A stretch of DNA of 64,000 nt from Antedon mediterranea (taxonomy: Eukaryota; Echinodermata; Crinoidea; Comatulida; Antedonidae), in contig NC_092671.1 in the NCBI RefSeq assembly GCF_964355755.1, positions 33,251,304 through 33,315,303 on the forward strand, read 5' to 3'. Each line of letters starts with the position of its first letter. Positions within the stretch are counted from its first letter, which is position 1. The translations under genes were made by a program, and so were the position numbers. Shown in pieces: positions 48,461 to 60,707 of this stretch. The notes under the pieces were generated by a model, which saw only the letters and a program-made list of their open reading frames with translations, did not search any database and was not told where the DNA came from.

Positions 48461-48765
48461 GAAGTGTGGTGCAGTATGTCCAACTGATCGGGAGATCATG
48501 GGTTTGAATCAAAAAACATGCATCTCATGCTTGTAGGCAGAACACAACATACATTTGGCCTCTCTCTACCCAGGTGAACAAATGAGTACCTCGTATAGGT
48601 CAAACACAAATGCGCTGGATACTAGTGCCATTACGGATGTGTTTCCAGACGTGTTTGAGCCAAAACATTACCAGGGCAATAATGTGATTGTGAACCACTT
48701 AGAGGTTTGGTGCATTAAACACTATATAAGATTGATGTATTAATAATATCATTATTATCTACACT
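48461..48765 (+). mobile_element. tRNA-derived SINE, family 1, copy 1
   Basis: The head has GGTGCAGTATGTCC (box A region) and ATGGGTTTGAATC (box B). A body follows with CTCTCTACCCAGGTGAACAA, ATGAGTACCTCGTATAGGTC and a tail ending in AATAATATCATTATTATC. The same head and body, in the same order, occur on the minus strand at 53281-53435. The 'CACCCAGGTGTANAAATGGGTACC' type of body is shared by several widespread animal SINE families; which one this belongs to is inference. Confidence 0.75.
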
Positions 48766-49793
48766 AGAACTGCGGTAGAATAATTTTGAAATGGTTCTAC
48801 AAACTATAGTAAACCCACTGTTATTTACGGACTTGGAACAAATTTGATAATATTTGAGTTTATTATAGTATATTAACATGACCTTGTGTTTGAGGTGTTT
48901 CATTTTTAATCAGGGTAAACATTTGTTCAGATCATCTGGAAAAGCCATTATTCCATGATTTTCTATTTTACAATTTTTATAGCCTTGTTTTAAAAATTAA
49001 GAGTTTTGTTCCACTGCTAATATGAATATGTACTAGCTTATTTCATCATCAATCAGAATTCTATATAAAACTTAAAAGCATTTAGTTTTATAGACTTAAG
49101 AAATGTCTTCCAATAGCATACAATGATTTACATTCATAAAGTAATAAGCTTTTTTCAACCATTTTATGTATTTTCAGTTTAAATTTGTTTCAATTGAAAG
49201 TTCAGAGAGCTTTTACGTCCAACTTTATCGGCATGTACAACCGCTAATTTAAAGTTAAAAACGATTTTATGAATGGTTTTATTGGATCAACAGCCTTTCA
49301 ATGAAATTGTATAAATGTTGCCGAACTGGTTTACGGTCCTTTGATTCCATTTTACTCTTAAATCAACTATAGATAAATGTCTTTCAACTACTTTTTATAG
49401 TCAAGTTACTACTTTTTGACTATTTTACATGCTATATTCCTACAACATGTACGGGTATATCAATTATAAAATTACTTTGGCCATACTTCAGAAAAAACAA
49501 ATATTTTGTATTCATTGAATGGAGGAGTTTCAGTGGATGAAAAATTGCTTGTTTCATTCAATGAGGTAGAAATTAATATCTAATAAAATATATTCAACAA
49601 TTCCATTCATAAACATTCATAATTTGCATGATTGTCAACTCTGATATATTTTGAACAAAATATTACATAATCTATTTATTTATAATCAAGCTTCTGCCAC
49701 CCTACCAAGAACAGAGTGCTCACGCAAGTCTTCAGAGGTGCCAAATTTGTTTCTCTCAAATCAACAGAAAAAGCGTTATAGATGCATCTCTAT

Positions 49794-50285
49794 TCAGGGG
49801 ACATCTGTGTGGGGACAATGGAATCTGTGTGGGGACAATGGAATCTGTGTGGGGACAATGGAATCTGTGTGGGGACAATGGAATCTGTGTGGGGACGATA
49901 CTTGGGCCAACTGTATAGGGACAATACTGGGGACATCTGTATGGAGACAATACTGGGGTCATCTGTATGGAGACAATACTGGGGACATCTGTATGGGACA
50001 ATGCCGGGGACATCTGTATGGGGACAATACTGGGGACATCTGTATGGGGACAATACTGGGGACATCTGTATGGGGACAATACTGGGGACATCTGTATAGG
50101 GAAAATACTGGGGACATCTGTATGGGGTCAATACTGGGGACATCTGTATGGGGTCAATCCTGGAGACATTTGTATGGGGACAATACTGGGGACATCTGTA
50201 TGGGGACAATATTGGGGACATCTATATGGGGTCAACACTAGGGTCATCTGTATGGGGACAATACTATTTAGGTGTCCCCATAACA
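49794..50285. repeat. Minisatellite of 26 bp (GGGGACAATACTGGGGACATCTGTAT) and 20 bp units
   Basis: Five 20-base units (TCTGTGTGGGGACAATGGAA) are followed by about 14 units of 26 bases built on GGGGACAATACTGGG and GACATCTGTAT. The array starts within CTCTATTCAGGGGACATCTG, which matches the dispersed repeat at 45.7-46.2 kb. Multiple overlapping ORFs on both strands follow from the lack of stops in the unit. Confidence 0.93.
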
Positions 50286-51774
50286 TAGATTTGTATATTG
50301 ACAAGAAACGAAAAGAAAAAAGCTGACGAATGGCAACTGTTTAGAATCTAGGCTGCTTTATTGAGAAAAGTCCAAAACAAATATTTTATTTATAATACCA
50401 TCATATATTTCAAAATATGTATAATCATATGAACACACTCATTTTTTATTAGTCCATTCAGTAAGTTCATGTCCCAGTTTATTTTAACTTTGTTTACTTT
50501 ATTACCTGCACTCATTTCTTCATTAAAGTTAATTCATTACTTGTAATGTTATGTCTCTGGTTGCTATTCCATCACATTATGTGTACTTGTAAGTGTGTTA
50601 TGAATTGGAAAAGTTACACCCAATCCATTAGAATAAAAAATAATAATAAATAAAATTCGCATATTTTAAAGATATATTTTCTTCCTGAAAAAATAATTTT
50701 TTTTATAAAGGATTTTGTTGATTATGCTATTATGCCACATAATAGTTTTTCACTTCGACAAAAAAAATAGTTACCCGAAAAAACTTTAAAGCAAAAAGTA
50801 TTCAAATTGACTGGAAGTTGATTTTTACCATTTATTTTGTCATTTTATATGTGAAAATATTTTTTTTTCCTTTGGAGGTGATTAGCTTCATTAAAACTGC
50901 AAAATGTCTTTTTTTCATTTATTATTTTTGGGTATTTTTAATTATTTCACATTTAAAAGTTTTGTCAGGAATTCTGCTTTCTGATGACTGTTGCTATAAA
51001 CATTTTACAACCATACAACACCCTACAAAAAAGTAGTCAATTTCAGGGGAAAAGAACAGAATATAGACAAAATTATTTTATCCTAAAAACTATAAAGTTT
51101 TCTTATATAGACAGAAACTTTTAAAATATATCACATTACTGTTATTATTCATATATGAGGTAGATTATATTACATCATGGTGGATGACAATTTGTCCACA
51201 ACATGGATTGTATTTCTTTAAAATGTCTTATTTAAAAAAAAGCTCAATGATATTGTTTCCATTGGCAATAAAACTATTATTTTCAAATTATAAACAAAGT
51301 GAAGGGGATGTATGAAAACAAATAGTTTTTGCATTCAAAGAAATGTTGTATATTATTTTAATGGCAAAAACCGGTTTTTAAAAACCATTTCCCCCCTTTC
51401 TGGCATTCTTTAGATTTGCCACTTTTATACAAAACACTAAAAAAAACACCCACTTTTTCTGATTTATAAACAGGCCCTTTGTAATTTTGGTGATAGTTAC
51501 AATATTGGAATAACAATATTCACTTTGTTAGACTAAGCAATATACACAAAAGTTTGCCATACAGTTTGTCATGGTCTGACATTTCAGATGGTGATGGGTG
51601 AGTAGAAATAGGAGAATGTGAGCTGTATCTAAATATAAATGGTTCGAGTCACACAATTATACATTTTATTGCATTTAGTTAATTCAAATTAAACATTTGT
51701 TGTTGCCATATAAAAAGACACACAAATTCAATCTATTTCTGAATAAATCAAAACAAACCACAGAGGTGTTGGTA

Positions 51775-52620
51775 CCGTATATTTCGGTGAATAAGTCGCA
51801 CCTGTGTATAAGACGCACCCCCTAACTGAGAGTAAAATATCGGTATTTTTTATATCGTCGATGTATAAGACGCACCTTATATTTCATCAAAACAATTTTT
51901 TATTAAATTGTAATCAATATATTCTAATAATATATTTTGTTATATCTACAACGACGTCCTTTATTTAGGTTTTTTCTTATCTAGGCTCGGCCGCGCCCAG
52001 CCTCAACAAGTTCTTTCTAACTTGTTATTCATGAGTTTCGCACCCGCAACATCGAGTGCATGACAGTGTGTGTAAAACACGCACGTGTGTGGGCTAGCCT
52101 TGCTCGATCATTTCGAGAGGGCGTACGTTTTCATGGACAATCGTATTCGATTAATATCTATGTATCCGAGAAGTGTATACGCTAGGTCCATGCTATAATC
52201 AACTGGAGAATATCCTAGTCGAATACCGTACACCATGTGGCCGCAAAGGGCTTGCACTAGGGGTACGGCGGTCGGCGATCGTGCGTATAACTATAAATAA
52301 ATACATTCCAATCGTAAACGTTTACAAATGAAATTTTATCGGAGCGCCTAAAACAGCTCTATAATGAACAAATCTTTTCATCATATTTAATATAACATCA
52401 CGCTAAAATGCCTTGAAAACTAGGCAGAAGCAGGTTGCCGTTACGTTATTACACTGTAGCTTGCCTAGGCCTAGCCTACTCAGGCCTAGCTGCGCCAACG
52501 AGGTGACGATTATGTACAATCTGTGTGGTGAGGCATTTATGTTCGGTGTATAAGACGCACCCTTAATTTAGAGGTCAAATTTGCTTGTCAAAAGTGCGAA
52601 TTATACACCGAAATATACGG
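51775..52620. mobile_element. Inverted-repeat DNA element, TA-flanked, 846 bp
   Basis: The left end reads CCGTATATTTCGGTGAATAA and the right end, reverse-complemented, CCGTATATTTCGGTGTATAA; both continue to a TCGCAC motif. TA dinucleotides flank each end (51773-51774 and 52621-52622). Internal sub-terminal copies of GTATAAGACGCACC occur at about 51805, 51862 and 52550. The centre is richer in GC and CpG than its surroundings and has no transposase ORF. A TA target fits Tc1/mariner-like or related superfamilies; the family name is not certain. Confidence 0.8.
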
Positions 52621-53280
52621 TAGTTTCTACGAGCGAGCGGGTTACATGGGAGAACTTTGATGCAATAAGTTAAACATTCCTAGAACACCCCTGTACCATA
52701 ATGGACTTATCTATTAACCAAACCTTTGTGTGGGCATGTCCCACCATCAACATTCAGACAATAGCTTTACAAAGATATTCTAGCTGTTCATATCTAAGCA
52801 TAGACTACTGTTGCCTTATCCAGGTAAGCTAGGCATGAAATTCCTGTTTGTTAAAAAATATTAATACTCGCTACAATAGGATGAACTACCTTTTAAAAAA
52901 GATTCCTAATTACCATTGTGATTACTCTGTGTCATTATAAACAAATATGTAAACATATTCATTATAGGGAATCCAACCATCATTCATGCAGTCAACCAAC
53001 CCAACACATTTTTGTTATAATAGAACAATCCAATAGTTCCCTGTTATTTCAGCAAAATCAAAGGCAAAGCATAGAAACATAGAAATATTATGTTCGGATT
53101 GTTAATAATTTAAGAGTTGTTGATTAGATGGAAAGACCTTAAAAATCTAAACTAATATACAGTAGATGTTGATTATTCTCAAGTACTGTTCATTCCAAAT
53201 TAAAGACATAATGTTATGTTTGGATCAGACACATCTGGAAACATACTCCAGTAATGTTGAAGCTAGTATAATCAGTTGTG

Positions 53281-53435
53281 TTTTGACCTATACCAGGTAC
53301 CCATTTGTACATCTGGGTGGACAGAGGCAAACTTAAGTACAGTTTCTTGCGTAAGGACCAAAGAAATGCAACAAGCTTTGGATTAGAACCCACGATCTCA
53401 CGATCAGTAGTCCATCACACTGCACCATATGCTCT
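53281..53435 (-). mobile_element. tRNA-derived SINE, family 1, copy 2
   Basis: The minus strand reads GGTGCAGTGTGATGGACTAC, CTGATCGTGAGATCGTGGGTTC, then CTCTGTCCACCCAGATGTAC and AAATGGGTACCTGGTATAGG. It aligns with the head and body of the copy at 48461 and ends near the GGTCAAA that both share; the 3' tail is missing. Confidence 0.75.
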
Positions 53436-53799
53436 TAAAATATTTTATGCTATCAGTATTATATAGTATTATTAGCGAATGTGCTGTGTAAATAAATGCC
53501 CTAGACCAGGAATCTAGGGAAGAAGAACAAAGTATTATATACTTCCAAAAAGAAATTCTAAAATAAAATTAAAATTGTATTATACCCTTAAAGTGCCTTA
53601 GAATAGATATTACAATTTATTTCCAGAATATAAATCTTGGTAACTGATACCATTTCTAATATCATGTATTACAATAATTTTCTGAATGTGTCAATAAAGA
53701 ACACTATCATGGGAGCTGATATAACACATTTCTCATAGCATACAAAGTATTCTTAACACTACTCATTAAATCCAGAATAATTCATAAACACAGTGCAAC

Positions 53800-54440
53800 C
53801 TCTTCTATTCACTGGAGACTGCACAATCATGTGGCCAATTTAATTCCAGCAGCCTTTATATCCTCTAGTTGCCTATCGATGCTTCTAGCTATGACCAATT
53901 TAATTCTAGCAGACATTGAATTCTCGAAGTACCTACAGTAATCATACTCCTGCTTGTGACCAATTTGATCCCAGAAGCCCATTCATCTTGTAGGTACCTA
54001 TTTACACTCCTGAATATGACCAATTTGAATGCCCCAAGTGCCTATTAATACTCCTGAGTGTGACCAATTTAATCCTAGAGGTGTTTTCATCCTATTAGTA
54101 GGTATACCTATTTTAAAGTATTGGAAATAACTAATTTAATCCAAAAATCATTATTCCTCATACCAATTTAACCCAACAAGTACCCATTCATATTCCTAGA
54201 CATGACCATTTTAATCCCAAGAACAGTTTTATCCCCAAGTATGCTACCAATTTAATCCCAAAATCATTATTCCTATTCCTGTCCTATTCACACTACCGTA
54301 ATTTAACCCATGAACCATATTTCCTCCAAAGTACCTATACATATTCCTGGACATGACCATTTTAATCCCAAGAACCTTTTTATCCTCAAGGTACCTATTT
54401 ACATTCATCATTGATTGAGATTCTTGAAGTTTTCCTCTGG
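53800..54440. repeat. Old degenerate tandem repeat, unit about 60 bp
   Basis: About ten diverged units each contain GACCAATTTAAT(C/T)C, then a TTCATCCT-type stretch, (A/T)GGTACCTATT and A(T/C)TCCTG. Unit length varies by insertions and deletions, so the array is much older than the two flanking-region arrays. Confidence 0.7.
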
Positions 54441-54612
54441 GTGGCTAATTATACTCCTGGTTGAAGGACAAGTAATGATCAGGCCTTAAGACATTTAATA
54501 AAAAGTAGAGTCTGGGACTCGGAGTCAGTCACCAAAAGAATCAATCACATTATTTAAAATAATTAATTTTATTATTAAAATTACCAAATCCAAGCGTTCA
54601 AATCACTAGTTT

Positions 54613-55034
54613 TATATCTGGATTACGCCTATGCCTATATCTGGATTACGCCTATGCCTATATCTGGATTACGCCTATGCCTATATCTGGATTACGCCTA
54701 TGCCTATATCTGGATTACGCCTATGCCTATATCTGGATTACGCCTATGCCTATATCGGGATTACGCCTATGCCTATATCTGGATTACGCCTATGCCTATA
54801 TCGGGATTACGCCTATGCCTATATCGGGATTACGCCTATGCCTATATCTGGATTACGCCTATGCCTATATCTGGATTACGCCTATGCCTATATCTGGATT
54901 ACGCCTATGCCTATATCTGGATTACGCCTATGCCTATATCGGGATTACGCCTATGCCTATATCGGGATTACGCCTATGCCTATATCTGGATTACGCCTAT
55001 GCCTATATCTGGATTACGCCTATGCCTATATCGG
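54613..55034. repeat. 23-bp satellite (TATATCTGGATTACGCCTATGCC)
   Basis: About 18 units with one main variant site, TCTGG or TCGGG. As 23 is not a multiple of 3 and the unit lacks stops in the plus frames, three overlapping long ORFs result and are not genes. The array ends about 40 bases from the tail of the 5S-derived SINE. Confidence 0.95.
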
Positions 55035-55071
55035 CAAACGGTGTCTTCCCTCTCCATGAATTTCTATGCAT

Positions 55072-55428
55072 CTTTTATTTTATTTTTTATTTTATTCAAT
55101 CGAAACCAACAGCGATAATTACCGCCACTAACAGGTTTGATACAAACAAAGCCAGGACTGTTTAAAGCACCTTGATTGGTCCTAACATTGATCAAGGGCT
55201 TCTCTCGTCCAGTGCCCACCTTGACCAGAAGTCTGAGGCAGATACTAGATGCAAGGGCTGCCATAAGAGTCAGCAGTGCTGATTTCAAATGCCTAACGGG
55301 ACCCCAGCTCCATATACAGCACCCGTTATTCCCAGATGGTCTCCCATCCAAGCTCTAACCAGGCCCAACGTTGCTTAACTTCGGTGATCTGACGAGAACC
55401 GGTGTTTGAACGTGGTAAAGCCGTATCA
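55072..55428 (-). mobile_element. 5S-rRNA-headed SINE (SINE3-like)
   Basis: The minus strand starts with a near-complete 5S rRNA (55309-55428) and continues for about 210 bases of unrelated body to an A-rich (AATAAAATAAA) tail at 55072-55098. A Pol III 5S head, fixed body and A-rich tail define SINE3-type elements. The body includes GACTTCTGGTCAAGGTGGGC and CAATGTTAGGACCAATCAAG. 5S-headed SINEs with a conserved Deu domain are known across deuterostomes; whether this body contains it needs an alignment. No clear target duplication was found. Confidence 0.75.
55309..55428 (-). rRNA. 5S rRNA-like head of the SINE
   Basis: 120 bases alignable to animal 5S rRNA from TACGGC at the 5' end to GGTGCTGTAT at the 3' end. 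Conserved parts include GTTCTCGTCAGATCACCGAA, GTTAAGCAACGTTGGGCCTG, GCTTGGATGGGAGACC and CTGGGAATAACGGGTGCT. The internal promoter elements (box A, intermediate element, box C) are recognisable. The ends still pair to form helix I. No T-run terminator follows the 3' end; the sequence runs on into the SINE body, so this is probably not a functional 5S gene. Confidence 0.8.
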
Positions 55429-58400
55429 GTAGTCATCATGATAAATACATTTGAATATAAAGCCTAGCTATAATGAAGAACAATTATAAAACTCTCATAG
55501 GTTAGGATTTTGAAAATAAATCACCTAAAGCTTACAATCAGATTTTCATGTGACTGCTATCTATCACATAATAAATCCATAACTAGATGGGCGTACCGAA
55601 AGCTTTATCCCGTCATCTAATTTATTTTAAATCGTTTTAAAGTAGTTGATGAAATGTCTTTGAATATCACACATGAACATTTACATTATAAATAGCAACC
55701 CACATGAAACAAATTGGCAAAAATTATATAAAAAGGTTGAAAGAATTTTATGAATAAACGTTATAATATATCTTTTTTAAACTATGTCAAATGTGTTTTG
55801 TTGTAGCAGATATAGTACAGAGACACATTAGATCTGTACATTGAAATTACTGGAGGACGACTACACTCGGCCTCCGATGACTATCGTAATAAAAACGAAA
55901 AGCAGACCAACAACACGTCGTAAACAACATTATTATGCTAATTAGCCATATGTAGGTCTGTTGGTGAAATGGATGAAATTCTAACCGATGGCCTATTAAA
56001 TGGAATTTAATGCCAGTATGCCTTCAATGACAACACAATCCCTTATCAATCTTTCGCACATATAAAATGCAGAAATCAAGAAACGCATTTTCTGTATATT
56101 ATGCAAAGGACTTTTTTTTAATGCTGTTTTAGCAATTTGTATATAAGTTGGTCCTTGCAATTGGGACCAACCTTTATGGATCCAGAAGGCCCAACCCTAA
56201 TTTTAAATGTTCGAAAACAAGAAAAAAGGGACCTCTATTTTTTTAATAGTGAGAACACAGCATCCCGGATCTGCTTCAACCATACTAGATTATAAAAAAA
56301 CAGCAAACCAAAAAAGTCATTCTATTATCAAAAAATTATAATTTTAAAATATTTTTAAGGAGAACCACATAAAATATATTTTAAATACATATATTTTTTA
56401 TACATCTAATTTAATTTGTAAAACGACAAAATAAATGGTTAAATTCAACCAAAAATCCAATGTAAATTGGTAAAATTTAAATTTTTTATATAAAAAAAAA
56501 AAATTATGTTATCTTTGAAGAATAATACAAATTAATAACTATAAATCAATTAGTTTTGTCAACTGATATAATAATTATTATTATAAAAAATTTTTTAAAT
56601 ATTTGATTGAATTTACTTGTTTTTTCATATTGCTATGAAATGGCTCTGCACAGGCCATTGTTCCAAATTGAAAAACATATATTGACTCCTCAACGGTTAA
56701 AAAATTAATTTGACTCGTAAATTGCAAAAAGTTTGGCCTTTTAAACTATATTTCATCATTTAAATTTTAGCTTCAACAAAGAAATTCAAATAAAATATAT
56801 CAGAAAGATAATAATTTATAGAAAATAAAAACAATTGCTTGGGCTTATAATATATTCAAAGAAGAACGCATTGTTCAAGGAAAATTCTATTTATAATAGC
56901 AAAGACAATTAAAAAGACATTGAAACGCTCTTCATCCATCTGACCACGCATGAACTGATATAACCCTGCGAGACATTCACGTTAAATCCGTACCTCAGCG
57001 GTCACTCATCCACACCATCCATCGCGAATGACCGATGTTCTATCTAATGATATGAAGCATCATCGGAAGCTTGCTACGCTGTTCAGCTACAAATTGTCAT
57101 AAATCAAAACGTTGACCGCTGCGAAATTAGGTTGCCAGACTCCAGAAGGCGAGATATTTGATACAGAAATATTATTGATGATCGCTGATTCAATTGTACT
57201 AAGCAGATAAAGACCACTGCAGGCCAAGATTGGACTTTTAACCCACAAGTAATGGCAATACATAACAATGGAATAAGCAATTCAGATTCTGATAATAATC
57301 TTTGAAGTTTATTGAACGAAACTTAAAGATAATATATTATTTTATACATTTTGAATAGGCCAGTTATTTACTTTGACTAAAAAATTGATTAAAAAATAAC
57401 ATTATTTACCATCTATAATTCAAAGGATATAGTCAACCAGAAACTGAATATATTAAAGCTTTTGGTTACGGTGGTCTGTATCTATACACTATCATGCTCA
57501 CTTTTTGGCCGGTACAAAAACTCTACCTATCAACAAATTTGGCTTAGGATAATTTTCTGATTTTCAGCTGGTCTAGTTTTGGTAGAGTTGACAGCAGTGT
57601 CTAAAATTTCATATTCATATATGTATATTTCATAGATTTGTCACTGGTAACATTACAAGACCTATTACAGTTGCCTATATCATATTTCTATGTTCTAGAA
57701 ATTAAGTTGAAAATAAAAACCAACATGTGTAGTTGGAATTACCGATACATGAGCAAATCAAAAGAATTCAATACTTATGATTCACATCAACTTAAATATG
57801 ATATTCAGAATGTTTAGTCATAGTTCGAATTCCGCTAATATTTACATTTAATCAAAATAAATGAGCAGAAAAATCAAAGTTAATTGGACAATTTATATTA
57901 TTTTGAAAATTGTACCCTTCGAGTGGTCAGATTATCAAATGTGCATATCACGTGGTGGCAGTGGTGGGCAGGGTACTTCCCATTTCTGTGGCCTGGTGTC
58001 ACTGCCAACTGCCCACAATGGAACAAAATTTAAACTAAAGGCCCATATAGCCTTTCAAGCACATTGTATAGTTTTTGAATAGGTTAGTTATAAAATAAGC
58101 GCTCTGGTCGCTACAAAACCATATTAATAGATAGCATTAAAATCACTACAGAGAAACCAATTCATATAGTCTTAACTATTAAAATGATATACAGGATTGA
58201 AATGCATTAAATCTGTTATCACAAGCTGGAGGAGAATAACTGAAGAAATTAAAATACAAGCTTCTATTAATACTCAATCCACTCAAGCCAACATTGACCA
58301 GCAGGTTCACAAGGGGAAAAAGAGTTGAGATAGTCACGTAGGACAAAAGAGTTTAGCAGCTGCATGAGAAGAACCAATCCACTTTACAAGTAACCTAACA

Positions 58401-58779
58401 GCGTCTCCGGGGACGCGGGTCACTAGCACAGGTCTGACCCTGGATTTTTAATAGACTTCCTGCTTGGACACAATTTCTGGACGTGCCTACCTGCCCTGCT
58501 GACCTATTCTACACCATCTTTCTACTGTGTTGTGAATAAATATGTATATTAATATAGTAATATTATATAGTACGTTCACAATGCTATGTTTGTATATGTA
58601 ATAGTTTTTATAGAATAGTAATAGTACGTTTGGCCTATTTAAATTTGCAATATGACCAGATACCGGTTATAAATAAATTGATAAAATATGGAATTATTCC
58701 GATAAAACAATATGATGATTATGAAATCAAAGTACATCTGTATGATCGATGACAGTGATAAGGTTGATAACATTTTACT
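55429..58779. other. No gene recognised
   Basis: AT-rich overall. Two stretches of more complex sequence, about 55840-56070 and 56930-57200, stand out from the surrounding AT-rich DNA. They have stops in all frames I read. The first contains homeodomain-type GCTAATTAGC. They could be regulatory, but nothing in the sequence proves it. Confidence 0.3.
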
Positions 58780-58960
58780 GATGATGGTGATGGTAATGGT
58801 GATATTAACAATGACTTGAATGATAACTATGAAGATAGCATTGACGATAATGATGAAATTATAATATTGATGATGATGATGATGATGGCGACGACAGCGA
58901 TGATGATGATGATGACGACAGCGACGACATTGATAATGATAATCATGAAGATGACGTGAA
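58780..58960. repeat. GATGAT-rich low-complexity DNA
   Basis: Irregular GAT, GAC and GGT triplets, with runs such as GATGATGATGATGATGATGGCG. Not a gene. Confidence 0.85.
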
Positions 58961-60707
58961 AGATAAATATGCTGTATACAAGAAAATATTGATGGCTATT
59001 TAAATATAGTTTATAGAAAACATACTTTTAAATTTGAATTCGATTAATTAGTATACACCACTAGAGAAAAACCCATGATTTAAAAAATAAATATGCATAT
59101 TATATTTCAAAGTGCATCGACCTTTTTATATATCAAATAAATGACAAGAAAGATTTATATAATATAAAATAAATATGAAAGAGAAAATCGATTTTAATAT
59201 TTAAAAAATGAAAAACAAGGACATTAATGCTCATATGCGATTTTTATTGGTTGTTTTTGTAGATTTGAAAAGATATAGATTTCATTGTAAATTGATCGTT
59301 AAAAACAGAAATCACTGATGGTCTGAGTACAATACAAAGCATGACGTAACGTGATGAATAGTAGTACGGATGAATGATACAAATTCGGAGACGGCAATGA
59401 TTATTTTACAGATTTTTTTTTTAGCATCTGCTCTGTGCACATAAAATAAGTGGAAGTTAGTTGATTTTAAGAGCCATTCATTACCAGTCATTTATTACTA
59501 ATAATATTTAACCCTGACCTTGTTCAAAGTTTTCAATATAGTAAATATCATTTATCAGGTAAATTATGTTAGAAATAAAGTGGGACTCATCTCCGCATTT
59601 GATATTTAGAGAATTTTTGCAATTGGTAATCACCATAAAATGTTATCAATAGTAATTGTGTACACTTTCTGAATAAGAAAACGTTTACCAGAATATTAAA
59701 AACATTATTATAGCTTTAAATGCAAACAAAAAGTGCCTTTACTATGCTTGCTCCCATTTATGTTAGGCAACTGAACTTTAAAAAGTCTGTTCCAATGGGA
59801 ACAACTCAGTTGTTCTGAACATTTGAGTGCAAATTTAATAACTAGTTTAAAAAAAAATTGAAAAAATAGTGGACAACTAAAAAGAGCTTCATTGCCCTGT
59901 GGACAAACGTTTTTTATTCTGGGAGCACTGCTTTTAGATTACATACAACTAGCCACTAGTTAGTAGTTTTCTAATAGGAACTATAATAATATGTCATTGG
60001 ACATATATACATTATATTGTTCCAGTTCCATTTAGTGATGTGGTAGGGAACAGTTTAAATTTAACAATACAATAGCCTCCCAGACACAAGTAAAGGTTGA
60101 TCTCACAGCAATTTTCTAGCCAGGAAATACTGGGCAACCACTAAACCAATCTTAATGATATACATCCCTATGTTAAGATGACATAAAGAATACATGATAC
60201 TGATATTGTAAGACAAAGAATGTGAAGAAACGCAAGTCTTCGTTGTACTGAGAGAACTTAAATGAATTTGACAATTGTAAATTTAATATGATAAAAGAAT
60301 AAATTTGAATATTTATCTAATTATGATTATCATAAATACTTATCATCAAACTTATTTATTCTCAAATGATAAAATAAAAATATTAAGACCTGATGTAAAT
60401 AAATTCAGGAATATTTAATAGCAGTTTTCCTTAGTACTCTATATAGAGTATTCACATGTTTTCAATGTTGACAATTGTTTTGCATGAGTTAGTCAATTTT
60501 AGATGGTAATTATAATTGTAGATCATATTATCATTTATCTATTATATTTTGTTGACCAACTAGTATGTAGATGTTTAGTTATTGGTCTTCTCAATTTTAG
60601 TAGTAGTGATAAAATCTATCTTTTTTCCGATATACAAAAATAGATTGAATAAAAAAGATACTAAATAGTAGGAAGAAAACAATCTTATTGGTTGAACAAT
60701 ACGAATA

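Noticed and set aside
49651-50326. Long ORFs on both strands
   Set aside because: Arise from the 20/26-bp minisatellite; the same peptide phrase appears in all frames.
54631-55165. Three overlapping ORFs of 142 to 162 codons
   Set aside because: By-product of the 23-bp satellite, present in three frames at once.
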